A stretch of 64,000 nucleotides of DNA from Escallonia rubra (lineage: Eukaryota; Streptophyta; Magnoliopsida; Escalloniales; Escalloniaceae), in contig JAVXUO010000985.1 of assembly GCA_033065855.1 (NCBI GenBank), positions 276,101 through 340,100 on the forward strand. The letters are read 5' to 3'. Every line of letters begins with the position of its first letter. Position 1 is the first letter of the stretch. Below are positions 36,752-47,436 of the stretch, one piece after another. The notes beneath the pieces were generated by a model. That model had not been told where the DNA came from. It was given only the letters and a program-made list of their open reading frames with translations, and searched no databases. A program made the translations under genes and the position numbers.

Positions 36752-38077
36752 AACCATACCTCATCAAGAAGAATAAATAGCTAAAAAGCACAACTAGAAG
36801 ATGTGCTGTGGCTATGTATTGTGTGTTTGGCCTTTGATTTCCCTCTCTTGATTTTCCAGAAAATAATACAAGTGTGTTAGAAATGCAGTATATCTTTCAT
36901 TTATTCGGTGCAATTATTTGTGAGAATTTTGGACTTCTACTAGAATTACCTTGCTCTAACTTTTAAGACGCGCAGCATGACGCTGAACAACATTACAATG
37001 GTGACAACCATGGATAGTCAGTAAGCCACTTTAATTGCATGTAGTAACTACTAGGGAGACCAGATCTGAGTCAAAACGGCCTTTGATTTCATCAATGAGC
37101 TGTATAACCTCTCATAATGTTCCATTGCATTCATCTATATGTATATGCCCCTACTCCCCCTTGATAGAGGTAAGAATAAGGCGAGTCCATTGCCCACATA
37201 TATAGGTTGACTTACGCCAACAAGACTTGGTTCCATCCATGCATGTGTAAACTGAACCCCGATGTCCACCAAGATGCCCCTAAAAGCTTAAGCCTGTAGA
37301 ACTTTTCTCCATCCTATATATATATGGACACACACACGCCCAAAACTTATTTTTCACACCAAGTTGACTGATTCGATATGAGACCAACATAACTTCATAC
37401 TTGAACCTCAACACCCCTGTATACCCTCTTATATGTGGTGCCTTGTGTCGTCAAATCTTGTAGACCCCTTCGGCATATGGTGCCTAGCGTTAATCGATAT
37501 ATTCATCAAATGTTCTGTAACATTATCAACATGCTTCATGCTCAATGAAAAGAAAAAGAAAAAAAAAACACTTTGGCATCTTAAGTGCATATAGACACAA
37601 AAATGAGGCCGCGTAAGAGCCACTGGTGCAGAACCAGTAGTACATTTTACGTGTGTGGAACTGCAAAAATAGCATACATATAGTACATTGATGACCAAAA
37701 GAAGAGGTTCTAAAAGGAGTTTGCAAATGACATAGAAAAGAAGAGGGTGCTGTGATATTTGAATCTTGAACAGTTAAAGGCTTTTAATGAAAATTTAAGT
37801 GTTGTAACATAACAATTCGCAATAAAACCATGCAGAGTAAATGCTTTGTTGTTGGTTCTTCTTACTTGCTAAGAAGAAGAACCATCAACAAAGCTAACCT
37901 ACAAGTACGTTTATTTTGTCAAAGAGATCCATTGCTTGGATATAGTTCTAATCTCTAAAAAGACAAGTTTTTGGGACTTGGGTTCTTAATTAAGTACTAG
38001 TTACGTGCATAATGATGGGTATTAAATCATAGGAATGCAATGTACGCTCTAAGAGGAAGGGTTTTTCCTTGAACAAA

Positions 38078-39004
38078 ATGAGGTGGTGTAACTGTAACAT
38101 TTCGGTAACTCTTGTATGTATCCTGGTGCACCACTGTAACTGTAACCGTCAATGGTGCACTACTCTCACAGCAGGACTACCTCACTGCACACAACGCCAC
38201 CCGTGCTGAGATGGCCCTCTCTCCTATGACATGGGACAACAAGGTGGCAGCCTAGCGCATAAGTATGCTAATCGGACTGAGGATGGCGGAATGAATGCTT
38301 GTGCACTCGAAGTGAGGCCCCTACTGTGAGAATATTGCAATTGGTAGCGGTGACTTCACGGCCAAGGCGGCCGCGGACCTGTGGGTAGGAAAGAAGCCAT
38401 ACTATGATTAGGATTCCAACTCCTGCGAGCTGGGGAGATGTGTGGGCATTATACTCAGGTAGTGCGGTGCAACTCGTTTCGGCTTGGGTGTGCTAGGGTT
38501 AGTGCAACGGTGGGCTGTGGTTCACCACTTGCAACCAGTGGCGGAGGGAAGGGGGTGGCATAGTGGGCACGTTCCCACCTCCACTCTTTGGCATGAGGTA
38601 AGTTTTTTACTATGAGTTTTATATTAATGATTTTATTACTTTGATGCCCCTACGAAAATTTAAAAATTTCAAGAACTTTTTTGAAGTCATTGTTCTTTTT
38701 TAACAATCAAGAAATTCTAACACTTGAATTTAATTTCACTTCTATCGCTATAGATCTATTGTAATACGTCTAATCCTTTTAAGAATACTTTATTGATTTT
38801 AATTCATTAGCATAGTGCAAGTACAAGAAATAGAATGCTAATTTTATTTCTCAAAACATAATTGTAAGTTTCATCTTTATTTATTTTGAACAGAACACGG
38901 GAAGATACATTTAAAACCTTAGTGTCTACTTTATACAAGATTTCTGACTCCGCCACCGCTTACAACTATATGATCCTCTACGATCTGGGCAGCGTCCTTA
39001 TTAA
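38078..39004 (+). pseudogene. PR-1 pseudogene of unit 3, split by a hAT-type element
   Basis: Starts MRWCNCNISVTLVCI like its unit 1 partner (27080). The signal-peptide region is altered by an insertion/deletion (GCACCACTGTAACTGTAACC). TAG stops occur at GCCTAGCGC and TATGATTAGGATTCC. The CAP1 region reads as TGTGGGCATTATACTCAGG. At 38536 a 423-bp element interrupts the CNYDPP codons, and the end resumes at 38959 with CTTACAACTATATGATCCTC. Without the element the order of PR-1 blocks is complete. Two of its stops are shared with 27080. Confidence 0.9.
38536..38958. mobile_element. 423-bp non-autonomous hAT-type element
   Basis: The ends are CAGTGGCGGAG on the left and CTCCGCCACCG on the right, an 11-bp inverted repeat with one mismatch. 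The element is flanked by CTTGCAAC (38528-38535) and CTTACAAC (38959-38966), an 8-bp target duplication with one change, which is the hAT hallmark. The target is the ACTTGCAACTATGATCC phrase of PR-1, so the pre-insertion site is known from copies B and C. The inside is AT-rich, with no transposase. CAGTGGCGGAG ends are familiar from plant hAT-derived elements. Confidence 0.88.
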
Positions 39005-40544
39005 AGAAGTTCATAATTCACCCCCAAGCCAAATTCTCTATGATCCCCTCTCCTCTTTTAATATTCATACCCAGCGTCAAATCACTATTTACTGCCAGGT
39101 GAATTTTGGTCAAAATCATCTGGTGGACAACAACATTGTGTGCGCGTGGGGAAGAGAGACCAAATTAGTATTCTGTTTCATTTATATACATGTCCGAGCC
39201 AAGCTTAAAGGAGAAGTTCGCCCAAAAATTGAGTATTTTTACACTCTGTTCGCAGAGCCTCCTCTCACTTAGTAGTTGATTGTAACTTCATCATCACTTA
39301 TAATGAGTACAACTAGCCTCTAAAAACTTAGATAAAAAAGTTCTATCCAAATGAAATCACCATTATTCCTTTTGGAAGTTTCACAAATCTAAACTTAATT
39401 TCCCGTCGGCATATAGGAGAGTAGACAAGTTTTATATTAGTCGATGCAAGTTTTAATATCACCATATGAAAGAACAAGGAAAATCGATAATAGATTTCGG
39501 TTCCCCCTTTATTATGCGCCGAGAATTTTGAGATCTCCGTTATGCTAAACATTTAGAAAGCAACATATGATCTCCGTCATGCATGGTATTCGAAACAGGT
39601 ATTTGGCCAGGGAAGGCGGATGTTAATTGATGATTAAAGGCAATGATAAGCTCAAAACTCAACAACGTAACCTTGGATTCAACCATATTTAATCAAGTTC
39701 AAAATTTGATCGTATTCATCACTCTAAAAGATGGAGATGTGCAGTAGGCGACCCGATATTATTTGATATTTTTACATACAAGTATGTCTTCCAATTTGTG
39801 CAAACATTTAGAAAGCAACATATGACTGGCTAAAGTAATTTCTTTGGCCACTTTTACATACAAAGTAAGATCTGCGTGTCAATGTAGATAGTGTTATCTA
39901 CATCTATATAAATTAAATTCAGTTTTATGGCTGAGACAGCTATTATAAAAAACGCGATCTTGAATTCATGAAATATATCTACTATTAACAAAAAATTAGA
40001 AAAAATTAGTTTTGCATTGCATTTAAGAGCTAATTCGTTTGGACCAAATACAGATTTAAGTACTAAAGGGCTTGTTGCAATTCCATATCTTTGAACTACA
40101 GGATCGTTCGCTAATCTGGATTTATTTCCTCTTCAGGCCCTTTTTCTTTTTAGAAACTTGCAACCATTCTGATTAAGATATATACTTTATAATGAATTAT
40201 TTTTTAAAAAAAAAATTTGAAAGAAGGAAATTAATGTTTCTAATTTAAAGGGGAAGTTTTGTCATTTTAGAAAATTATTAATGGTACTTTTGTCGCTGCA
40301 TGGCTCCAAAAGTTGATTTAAGTAGCGCAGTTTTGAAGCAAAAGTCACGGAAGATTCTGGAAAGGCATAACAACATGTTAGTTCCTAAATCTAATAGGAT
40401 TAGCAGGAGAGTAATCCTACTCCTACTACGTACAAATTTCAAAGAAGCAAAAGAAAAAAGAACGAGCAATCCAAATTCGATTATAGTTTGAGATTGATTA
40501 CTACCCACAATTCATAATGGAAAAGGATTCCTCCCACCCAACTC

Positions 40545-40552
40545 TATATATA
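40545..40552 (+). promoter_or_regulatory. TATA box of the unrecognised gene at 40610
   Basis: TATATATA lies 65 bp before the ATG at 40610 and downstream of the in-frame ATG at 40517. This favours the later start. Confidence 0.55.
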
Positions 40553-40609
40553 TGTAGCCAAAGCTTGGTTATAACCCATTGTAAAAGAGAGAGACTAGCA
40601 GACCCTAAC

Positions 40610-41419
40610 ATGGCTAATCTTTCTGCCGGACAAGGTAAGGAGCGCGCGGTGCCTGTTGGCGGTGGTCACGTCGGTAACACGACTACGGATCCACTGGAGA
40701 AGTTCAGAAAGAGGAGGGAGGAAGCTTTCGAGGACGTGAAGAATGCAATCGGTAATGCTTTCAAAGCTTTCGATTATCTCATCGGAAAGCTGGCCGTGGA
40801 GTATCGTTGTAGGGGGTGTAACAACATGCTTCCCAAGTGCCGTGTATTCGACTACGATGGATGTAACATCATCTTCCCCAGAGGCCGCGGTGCCTACAGT
40901 GGTAAGTCCGAGGAGGTCTGGGAATTCCGGGATGCCTTACAAGCTGTGCTGAACCTCCGCGACTTGTTGTACGCCGAGCAGCTCTTGGAGTACGACATGG
41001 AGGATTCCCAAGAAGAAGAAGGAGCTGAGGAGGAGGAGGAGGAGGAGGGAGATCCCGTGATTCGGAAGCTGACGACAACGCTCCAGCAACTCTTAAAGGA
41101 CGAGATTCGTGACGAGAAACCATTGCACTACTTTTACAAGCGCTCGAAGCATCAACATGGGGAGAAGTTGGCACTGAAGAATGCTGTGCTTTGCTTGTTG
41201 AAACATCGTCCCAGATTGGGTGAAAAACTCGGCCCATTGTTGGAGGGGGATGATCTGAACGTAGAGACTCTGGACGTAGAGGTTGGCTCTGCCAGGAAGG
41301 ATATCGAGAACTTTGAAGACATAATCGAGCTCAAAGATGACATCGACTTTTTATTTCTAAGACTTCAGTGGGAAGCTCATTCTCTCTTGGACCAGCTGCT
41401 TCCATGTTCATGCCCCTAA
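40610..41419 (+). CDS. Unrecognised intronless gene, 269-residue acidic protein
   Basis: I do not recognise this protein. The start at 40610 (ACATGGCT context) is preferred because a TATA box at 40545 lies between it and the upstream in-frame ATG at 40517. The product has no signal peptide or membrane segment. It has a flexible Gly/Val-rich start, then a charged helix-like region (DPLEKFRKRREEAFEDVKNA), and a small cysteine cluster YRCRGCNNMLPKC. A second helical block (VWEFRDALQAVLNLRDLLYA) follows, then a run of Glu (about residues 136-149) and a Lys/Leu-rich C-terminal half with alternating charge. The end CSCP is short and Cys-rich. Base composition is more GC-rich than the flanks and the frame is clean for 270 codons, which argues for a real gene. 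It sits just outside duplicon unit 3 and has no copy in units 1 or 2. An orphan or lineage-specific protein is likely. Confidence 0.7.
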   Translation: MANLSAGQGKERAVPVGGGHVGNTTTDPLEKFRKRREEAFEDVKNAIGNAFKAFDYLIGKLAVEYRCRGCNNMLPKCRVFDYDGCNIIFPRGRGAYSGKSEEVWEFRDALQAVLNLRDLLYAEQLLEYDMEDSQEEEGAEEEEEEEGDPVIRKLTTTLQQLLKDEIRDEKPLHYFYKRSKHQHGEKLALKNAVLCLLKHRPRLGEKLGPLLEGDDLNVETLDVEVGSARKDIENFEDIIELKDDIDFLFLRLQWEAHSLLDQLLPCSCP

Positions 41420-44400
41420 GTCAAGTAGTACCAAGTTGTTGTAGTATTCGTACTTTAGTTTCTCTTTTCTAGTTAAGTTTTGTAGTCAAGAACCTGCTTT
41501 ATTACTACCAGAAATTCTCACACAAGGACACTGTTCTGCCTTAAAGCAATGAAATCTGTGCGTAACCATTAGAGTAATCTCTCCTTCCCAGTTACAGGAA
41601 ATATGTGTTGGAAAATATAGGCTTTGATTTGTATTTTCTACAACAAAATATTAGCAACATTAGGTAATTAAACATAGCAAAATAATAATAAATAATTAAA
41701 AGTAATTCTATATGAGCTCTTGAAAAAATTGCATAATCTAGGTTAATAAAAGGATATAAAATAGCTCGTCTGTGAAGTCGTGACAGAGTCACTGTAAAGA
41801 CGTTATCACCTCCCTACGTGCAGGTGTTGACGGCAGATAAAATTTCCAAGATAAAACCCATTGACGCAGCTATGTCTCCTCCATGTGCACGTCCACATGA
41901 AAACGGTATGAACCAGTCCACGATCACGTTACCCAAGTATAAAATAGATACAAAAGAAAAAAAATTGTGATAATAGTAGAAAACACTAACTTTGGAAGCA
42001 TGGTAGCTTCTAGTCTTCTATGTCACACCCCATGGCCTTATATACTTGGCCTATCATAATCCATCTATTGACCACATAAGTAAGCTTATAAAAGCTTTTG
42101 TAACTCATGGAATAATCATAACCATTCCCAATAATACCAAATAATAAAGTATATTATATACACCATAAACACATTTGAGTTAATAATACTTATGATTGCA
42201 TTTGTAACTCATCCATAATTTACATGTAAGTAAATACCATAGAGCCATAAATTGCAATATAATTATAATGCCATAATGTACATTTTATTTTATTAAAATA
42301 TTTCAACAATATGCAAGTTATTGCATTGCGATAATCCCTATTTATCATCGAATTCTTCAGCATTAGGCAATCCATCTATGTATGACTACTACCCGAATTT
42401 TGCTCGGGCAGTTAACAGATGACCATAAATTACCAAAATTTTTGTTGATGAAGAATGATAAGACACGTATCGTTGATCGTAAAGACGCTTTATTTGAACC
42501 CTAAGTTTACTTTTTTTGTTGTTGTATTTTATGTTTACTTTGATTTGTGTATGTGCTTCTGAATACCAATAAACAATTCAATACAGTATGTTTGTTTAAC
42601 AATACTATTATAGAATAGTATTCTTGGGTGGGGTTACATTTAACACTTTGATAAGTTTTTTGGCTAAATTCGCATCCATTATTATAAGGAATTAAAAGTG
42701 TTACTGAAGTATCTTTTTAGACGAGCAAAGGCTGTGAATTCAATAAAAGTTGCTTTAGTAACACTTGTTAATTCCTTAGTAACAAGTGGGTGTGGAAAAA
42801 GAGGGTGTGGATTTAGTCAAACACTCCATATATCAAACTCTTAAGAAAATTGATAAAAATACTTTTTAACATTAGATGTTTGTTTCTCATTATGTTAAGG
42901 AGAAATACATTAAAAGATAGATAATATGACGTTTTAATTAATGATTATCTGTTCAAAATTGAGAAAAGAACAGCTTATGATATGCATTTTAATCCAAGTA
43001 ACGCTTTACAATTATATCGAAATCGAAAAAAAGTTTTATTCTCCTGCCGTTTTCTGAAAATCCTTATGCATAATCAACTAAAATTTTAGAGACAAATGAT
43101 TACTCGAAGATTTGTAGCATATGGGTTAGCGAACAAAATGACTTTCTGTCAGAATATATGCATATCTTTTATGCATTTCCGACATTGTAGTAGCACCACT
43201 CTTATATAATCGTCTATATATACACACAGTTTTATCCTTAAATTCTGATATTTATGTGCACTTCTTAGTTGCTGTATTCATTTCTAAAGTTATTAATCAT
43301 ATGAAGTAATACAAACTCAGCCATCTCGCGACCAAATTTTACTTAAAATCTACAAAGTGAAAAGAGTTCAACAAATGGTGTTTTATAAAGAAGGCGGGGT
43401 TAAGTTACCTTGTTTGCTATATTATACTTCTGCATTAACTTTTCCTGTATGGTGTGTAATGTTTTGTCACCTAATTATATGTATTTGAATTGTTTTTCCT
43501 AGCAATATTAAGCTGTATACTCGAAAAGTTATAAAATATGTCTTGTTGACACATCCAAGTAGCAAATATTTTATTGTAGGCACGTGCCTTTGCCGCAATA
43601 TATCGTGTGGCCACCAAAACAGTCTTTAAGTCACTAAAACTTAACTTTAATATGTTATATACTTTTACGATTAAAATTAGGACAAAATATTCACATTGAT
43701 AGCTACAAATTCTACAACCTTGAACAGATGGACCTTATTTTTACATCCTTTTGGTTGACGGTGATTAGGATATATGGACCATGAAAAGATAGTATAGCTG
43801 AGAAAATTAAAATCAGAACTCGCTCCCATCATTTCTTGGTCACATGTAGGAGGGTTCTGAGATTGAAGCACCAGCCACCAAGCGCAGACTGCATTTGGCA
43901 TGCCTCACTAGCTAAGCCCAACTTTCCAGGCAAACATGCTTGCATGATCTCAACTCTGCTACCATTATGTTGATCTTCTCACTTCAGTCCACTTAATTAG
44001 CAAACTTAATCAAATGGCTTCCAAGCATAGGTACGTATAGCGGCGACGAATTCTAGCATACCCATATTCAAGCATAAATGTGCTGATATACCATTGAATA
44101 TGTGTATTCCATGCATTTCTATAGAGTAATCTGATGACATTTCCTCCTTCTCAAGTTTTTGTTTAAATATTCTTCGCACAAATGTTACAAATTAAGTCCA
44201 ACCAGAAGTTAATCATCATTCATATGCCGAAAATGGAAAAATGGACTAGCCAGGAAGAATAGAATGCTTGATCCTTAAGCATAGGTAATTTCTTCTTTCA
44301 GAAACGTTATCTTGGTCCAAGCTCCCAGTGATTTATTTTTTCAGCTGTGAAGTTGCACGCAGTTGAACGCAAAGGCTTCACATTAAGGGGGATGTTTTGA

Positions 44401-44465
44401 TGACTAAGGGTTACTTAAATTGGTCAATGTGCACTTTGCACATGCCAACCAAATCTTTACGTTCT
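41420..44465. other. 3-kb AT-rich intergenic region before the last PR-1 gene
   Basis: Apart from one hairpin-forming segment (42687-42776) I see no gene and no recognisable element. The open frames here are short and AT-driven. The region lacks homology to the duplicons, so the last PR-1 gene belongs to an older copy. Confidence 0.5.
42687..42776. repeat. Foldback segment (MITE candidate)
   Basis: The arms AGGAATTAAAAGTGTTACTG (42687) and CTTTAGTAACACTTGTTAAT (42753) are inverted copies with few mismatches. Outer parts (AAATTCGCATCC near 42666; GGGTGTGGATTT near 42803) also pair roughly. Together they suggest a small palindromic MITE of about 160 bp whose ends I cannot fix. Confidence 0.45.
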
Positions 44466-44472
44466 TATAAAT
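44466..44472 (+). promoter_or_regulatory. TATA box of PR-1 copy D
   Basis: TATAAAT lies 44 bp before the ATG of copy D. The surrounding bases differ from those of copies B and C. Confidence 0.65.
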
Positions 44473-44509
44473 GTCCTGATAGCCATGCCATGTAGTTATC
44501 AAACTGAAA

Positions 44510-44986
44510 ATGAAACTCTCAGCAGCTGTTGTCTGTTGCATTAGCCTAGCATTTCTCCATCTCTCCCACGCCCAAAACTCGCCCCAAGATTACCTCGATG
44601 CACACAACTCGGCTCGTGCCAACGTTGGTGTTGGAGCAATGACATGGGACAACACCGTGGCAGCTTACGCGCAGAACTACGCGAATCAGAGAATCGGTGA
44701 CTGCAACCTGGTGCATTCTGGAGGGCCCTACGGCGAGAACCTGGCCAAGGGCAGTGGTACTTTCACAGGTACAGCTGCAGTAAATCTGTGGGTCGCAGAA
44801 AAGCCTTATTACAACTATACCGCAAATTCTTGCGCATCTGGGCATGTTTGTGGGCACTACACTCAGGTGGTTTGGCAAAACTCGGTTCGTCTCGGGTGCG
44901 CTAGGGTCCAGTGCAACAATGGTTGGTGGTTCGTCATCTGCAGCTACGATCCTCCTGGCAATTATGTTGGGCAGCGACCTTACTAG
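44510..44986 (+). CDS. PR-1-like secreted CAP protein, copy D
   Basis: An intronless gene for 158 residues. The signal peptide is about 21 residues ([21 protein letters not shown]), with mature start [20 protein letters not shown]. The CAP motifs are [33 protein letters not shown] and CSYDPPGNY, ending VGQRPY. Six cysteines are present. Like copy A, it has CSYD instead of CNYD before the C-terminal peptide. A possible N-glycosylation site NYTAN is unusual among the four intact copies, where this place reads DYNSN or DYHSN. It lies outside the duplicons, 3 kb beyond the unrecognised gene, with its own TATA box. Confidence 0.95.
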   Translation: MKLSAAVVCCISLAFLHLSHAQNSPQDYLDAHNSARANVGVGAMTWDNTVAAYAQNYANQRIGDCNLVHSGGPYGENLAKGSGTFTGTAAVNLWVAEKPYYNYTANSCASGHVCGHYTQVVWQNSVRLGCARVQCNNGWWFVICSYDPPGNYVGQRPY

Positions 44987-45629
44987 TGTGAAGCAACTTG
45001 TAGTAAATAAGAGCAAAGGGTAGATGGAGAAATAAGTCAGATCTCTCTACTAAAGTTTTGGCACTTAAAAGTAATCTATCCTGGACTTGCATGAACTTTA
45101 ATATCTCCTCTTTAATAATATGGGAAGTTTCCCACCTCTCTCTCGCTCTCTCTCTCTCTCTCTCGTATCTACATGAACATTTCGCCATGCACAACCAAAA
45201 CACAGTCAAGCAGAAGAAACATCGGTTGCAAATTTTTTTGTACCGAAAGAAGAAAAAAGCAATTGGAGAGCTTTACACCAATCAAAAAATTAGGGTGGTC
45301 CTTTGAGCCCTGCTCTTGTAGCTAAACGTCTTTATCATGTCTATTTCAAGAAGTTGGATATAAACAAAAGAAAACAATAATCGTTGATTGCTTTGCACTA
45401 GAAATGAGCTATCAACACCTAGCTAGCAATAGATCTTGCAGAGTTTTTTGTACCAAAAGAAGAAAAATTAATTGGAGAGCTTTAACGAACACTAACTGGG
45501 TCTTTACAGCTTACTAATCCCTAAAATTCCATTAAGAAAGCTGGTCCTTTCCTCGATATATCTTTCTTTCATCTGATTCAGTTTATATCAATACTGTGAA
45601 CCAATACCGCCTTTCAATGCCTTTTCTAA
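44987..45629. other. Intergenic region downstream of PR-1 copy D
   Basis: No gene is seen. It holds a CT-rich microsatellite (about 45139-45165). Two related phrases of about 40 bp also occur, one near 45233 and one near 45447. They share TTTTTTGTACC.AAAGAAGAAAAA and AATTGGAGAGCTTTA. Confidence 0.45.
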
Positions 45630-46425
45630 GGGGTCGTTTGATAAACTAAAATTTAAGTGTTGAAAAAGTCAAGCACTGAATTCGTAAAACTGAAAATTTT
45701 AAGCGACTGAATTTCTACTGAAAAATAAATTAACTTGTTTGGTAAACCAAAAGCATATATCTGAAAATTATTTATTTACAAATTTATCCATTTTACTAAA
45801 ATTATGCATTTGTTTATGTACTTTATAACTTTTTTTAGGGGATGCTAAAATCGTGTTGGTGGTAGTGGTGGCAGTGATGAAGTAATGGTGGTAGTGGCGG
45901 CAGCAAAAAGGTGTCAGTGGTGGCGGCAGCAAAAAGGTGTCAATGGCGACGGTAATGGTGCATGAAGACATGGTGTTGGTAATTGTGATGATAGCGATAA
46001 GCGGCGACATGGTGGTCATTACAGTGGTTGTAGTATGGTGGATCTTTAGATGATTTTGACGGAAATGGAGGTGGTGACAACAACGACAATATGGTGGAGG
46101 TGGCGGTGTCCTTGTGGTGGTGTTGGTGGCGGTGGTGTTAGTGGTTAGGTCGTGGTTATTGTGGTGGTGGTAGCAAAATGAAATAATGATTGTGGTGGTG
46201 GTTGTATTGTGGCGAAGGCGGTGTTGTCAGCAAATTAACTGAGGTGGCATCATGGTGGTAATTTTTTTTTTAAGTAAAAATATGTTAAATAATTTTTAAC
46301 TATCTCACTTAGAATTAAGTGATCAGCATTAAATACGTCCACTTCTACTTAAAATTTTAGTTTATTTTTTGTAAGAATTAATTTTTTTTAAAGGGATATA
46401 AGGTTTAGCGTTATCAAACACACTT
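45630..46425. mobile_element. hAT-like MITE candidate with GGT-rich core
   Basis: The left end GGGTCGTTTGATAAACTAAA and the right-end phrase TTTAGCGTTATCAAACACAC are imperfect inverted copies. Both have AT-rich inner flanks with TTAAGTG/CACTTAA phrases. The core (about 45850-46250) is a degenerate GTG/GGT trinucleotide array. The right end is uncertain because a second similar phrase (TTGCGTTATCAA) follows at 46471. No target duplication was established. Confidence 0.5.
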
Positions 46426-46979
46426 AATTAAAAATCATTGAAAATTTTAAATTTTAAATACTTAATTTAATTGCGTTATCAATTTGATCAACAGGAGGAA
46501 TTAGTTTTTCCCCTTGTACAAGTGATTGTTTTCCGACATCACGACATGCTTGTCCCCTTGAACTTCAGTGAATCTACAAGTAGAGGGAAGAGTGTGTTTG
46601 GATGCAGTACAATGAGGACTACTTACATGAACCCAAAAACATTCCCTTCTCCTTTTGTTCAACTTTATATTTTCTCAGAAGTAAAGAAAACCAAAAGTGA
46701 ACTGGTTCCGATTAGGATCAAGCGGATGAGAGAAAGAAGACATGTAATTAGTTTTGTCTAAACACGCTTTCAAGGACAAATTAAGACATGGTCCCAACGA
46801 CCATATATCGACTTTTTTTGTTTTTCAAGAAAAATCGCAGTTCTATATTTCTATCACACACATGACTGAAACTGGCGGTGGGTTGAGGCCTTTTGTGGTT
46901 TTGTTTAAATCCTTTGAGGCCTTTTTTGGTTTTGTTTCGATAATTAAGAAAGAAGACCTGTAATTAGGGGGTTGCCTAC
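46426..46979. other. Spacer between MITE candidate and XTH relic
   Basis: No gene is supported. The open frames 46471-46761 and 46754-46963 have no motif. A short direct repeat (GAGGCCTTTTGTGGTTTTGTTT and GAGGCCTTTTTTGGTTTTGTTT, near 46883 and 46917) is visible. Confidence 0.4.
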
Positions 46980-47172
46980 ACGTTGTGGTAGATGTTCTAG
47001 AGCACGGAGTACGTACGTGAATCCTCAATCAGATAGAACCACAAGCTGATTCTCTCCTCTCTCGCATCATATCCATCTACATGAACGTTGGTCTGATTAG
47101 CATAAGGTTGCCAGTCATATTGCCAAGGACTTCAAAGTCGATCTCATCGTGGTTTGGTTGATTGGATTGAAG
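46980..47172 (-). pseudogene. XTH exon-3 relic
   Basis: Reading leftward from 47172, the sequence encodes LQSNQPNHDEIDFEVLGNMT, including the XTH catalytic motif (HDEIDFE). After a frame shift it continues PYANQTNVHVDGYDAREERI and SLWFYLIEDSRTYSVL, then a TAG and NIYHN. The block is 193 bp, against 194 bp for exon 3 of the intact XTH gene 1.9 kb away on the same strand. The 3' splice site is AA instead of AG, and the other exons were not found. It is a remnant of a second XTH copy. Confidence 0.88.
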
Positions 47173-47436
47173 TTGCAATATCACACAGAGAGTTGCTTTT
47201 AGCATGTACACCTGAGAAGAGCAAGGGTTGATCTTTAGTCCACTACATAGGTGTAAAGCAATACATCAAGGTGTTAGGCCGTCACGTCTATTATTAACTT
47301 GTGTTAACAGTTGAATAAGTTTTAGCAGCTACTTTATACCCTCACAGATTTGCTGGAAAATCGCCTTCTTAATTGTCAAACAACCCCTAACTCAGAAATG
47401 CAACTCAACAATCAGGCAGGGAAAAAAGGAAAAAAA

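Larger units (their letters stand above)
33888..40385 (+). repeat. PR-1 tandem duplicon, unit 3
   Basis: The most complete unit: left edge as unit 1, right edge as unit 2. It contains the conserved island (34398-34637), PR-1 copy C, and a PR-1 pseudogene carrying a hAT element. A block of about 230 bp found in unit 1 (about 26040-26270) is missing near 37255. It ends near 40385, about 220 bp before the unrecognised gene at 40610. Confidence 0.8.

Noticed and set aside
40517-40609. Upstream in-frame ATG of the unrecognised gene
   Set aside because: A TATA box at 40545 lies downstream of it, so it is unlikely to be transcribed as a start codon.
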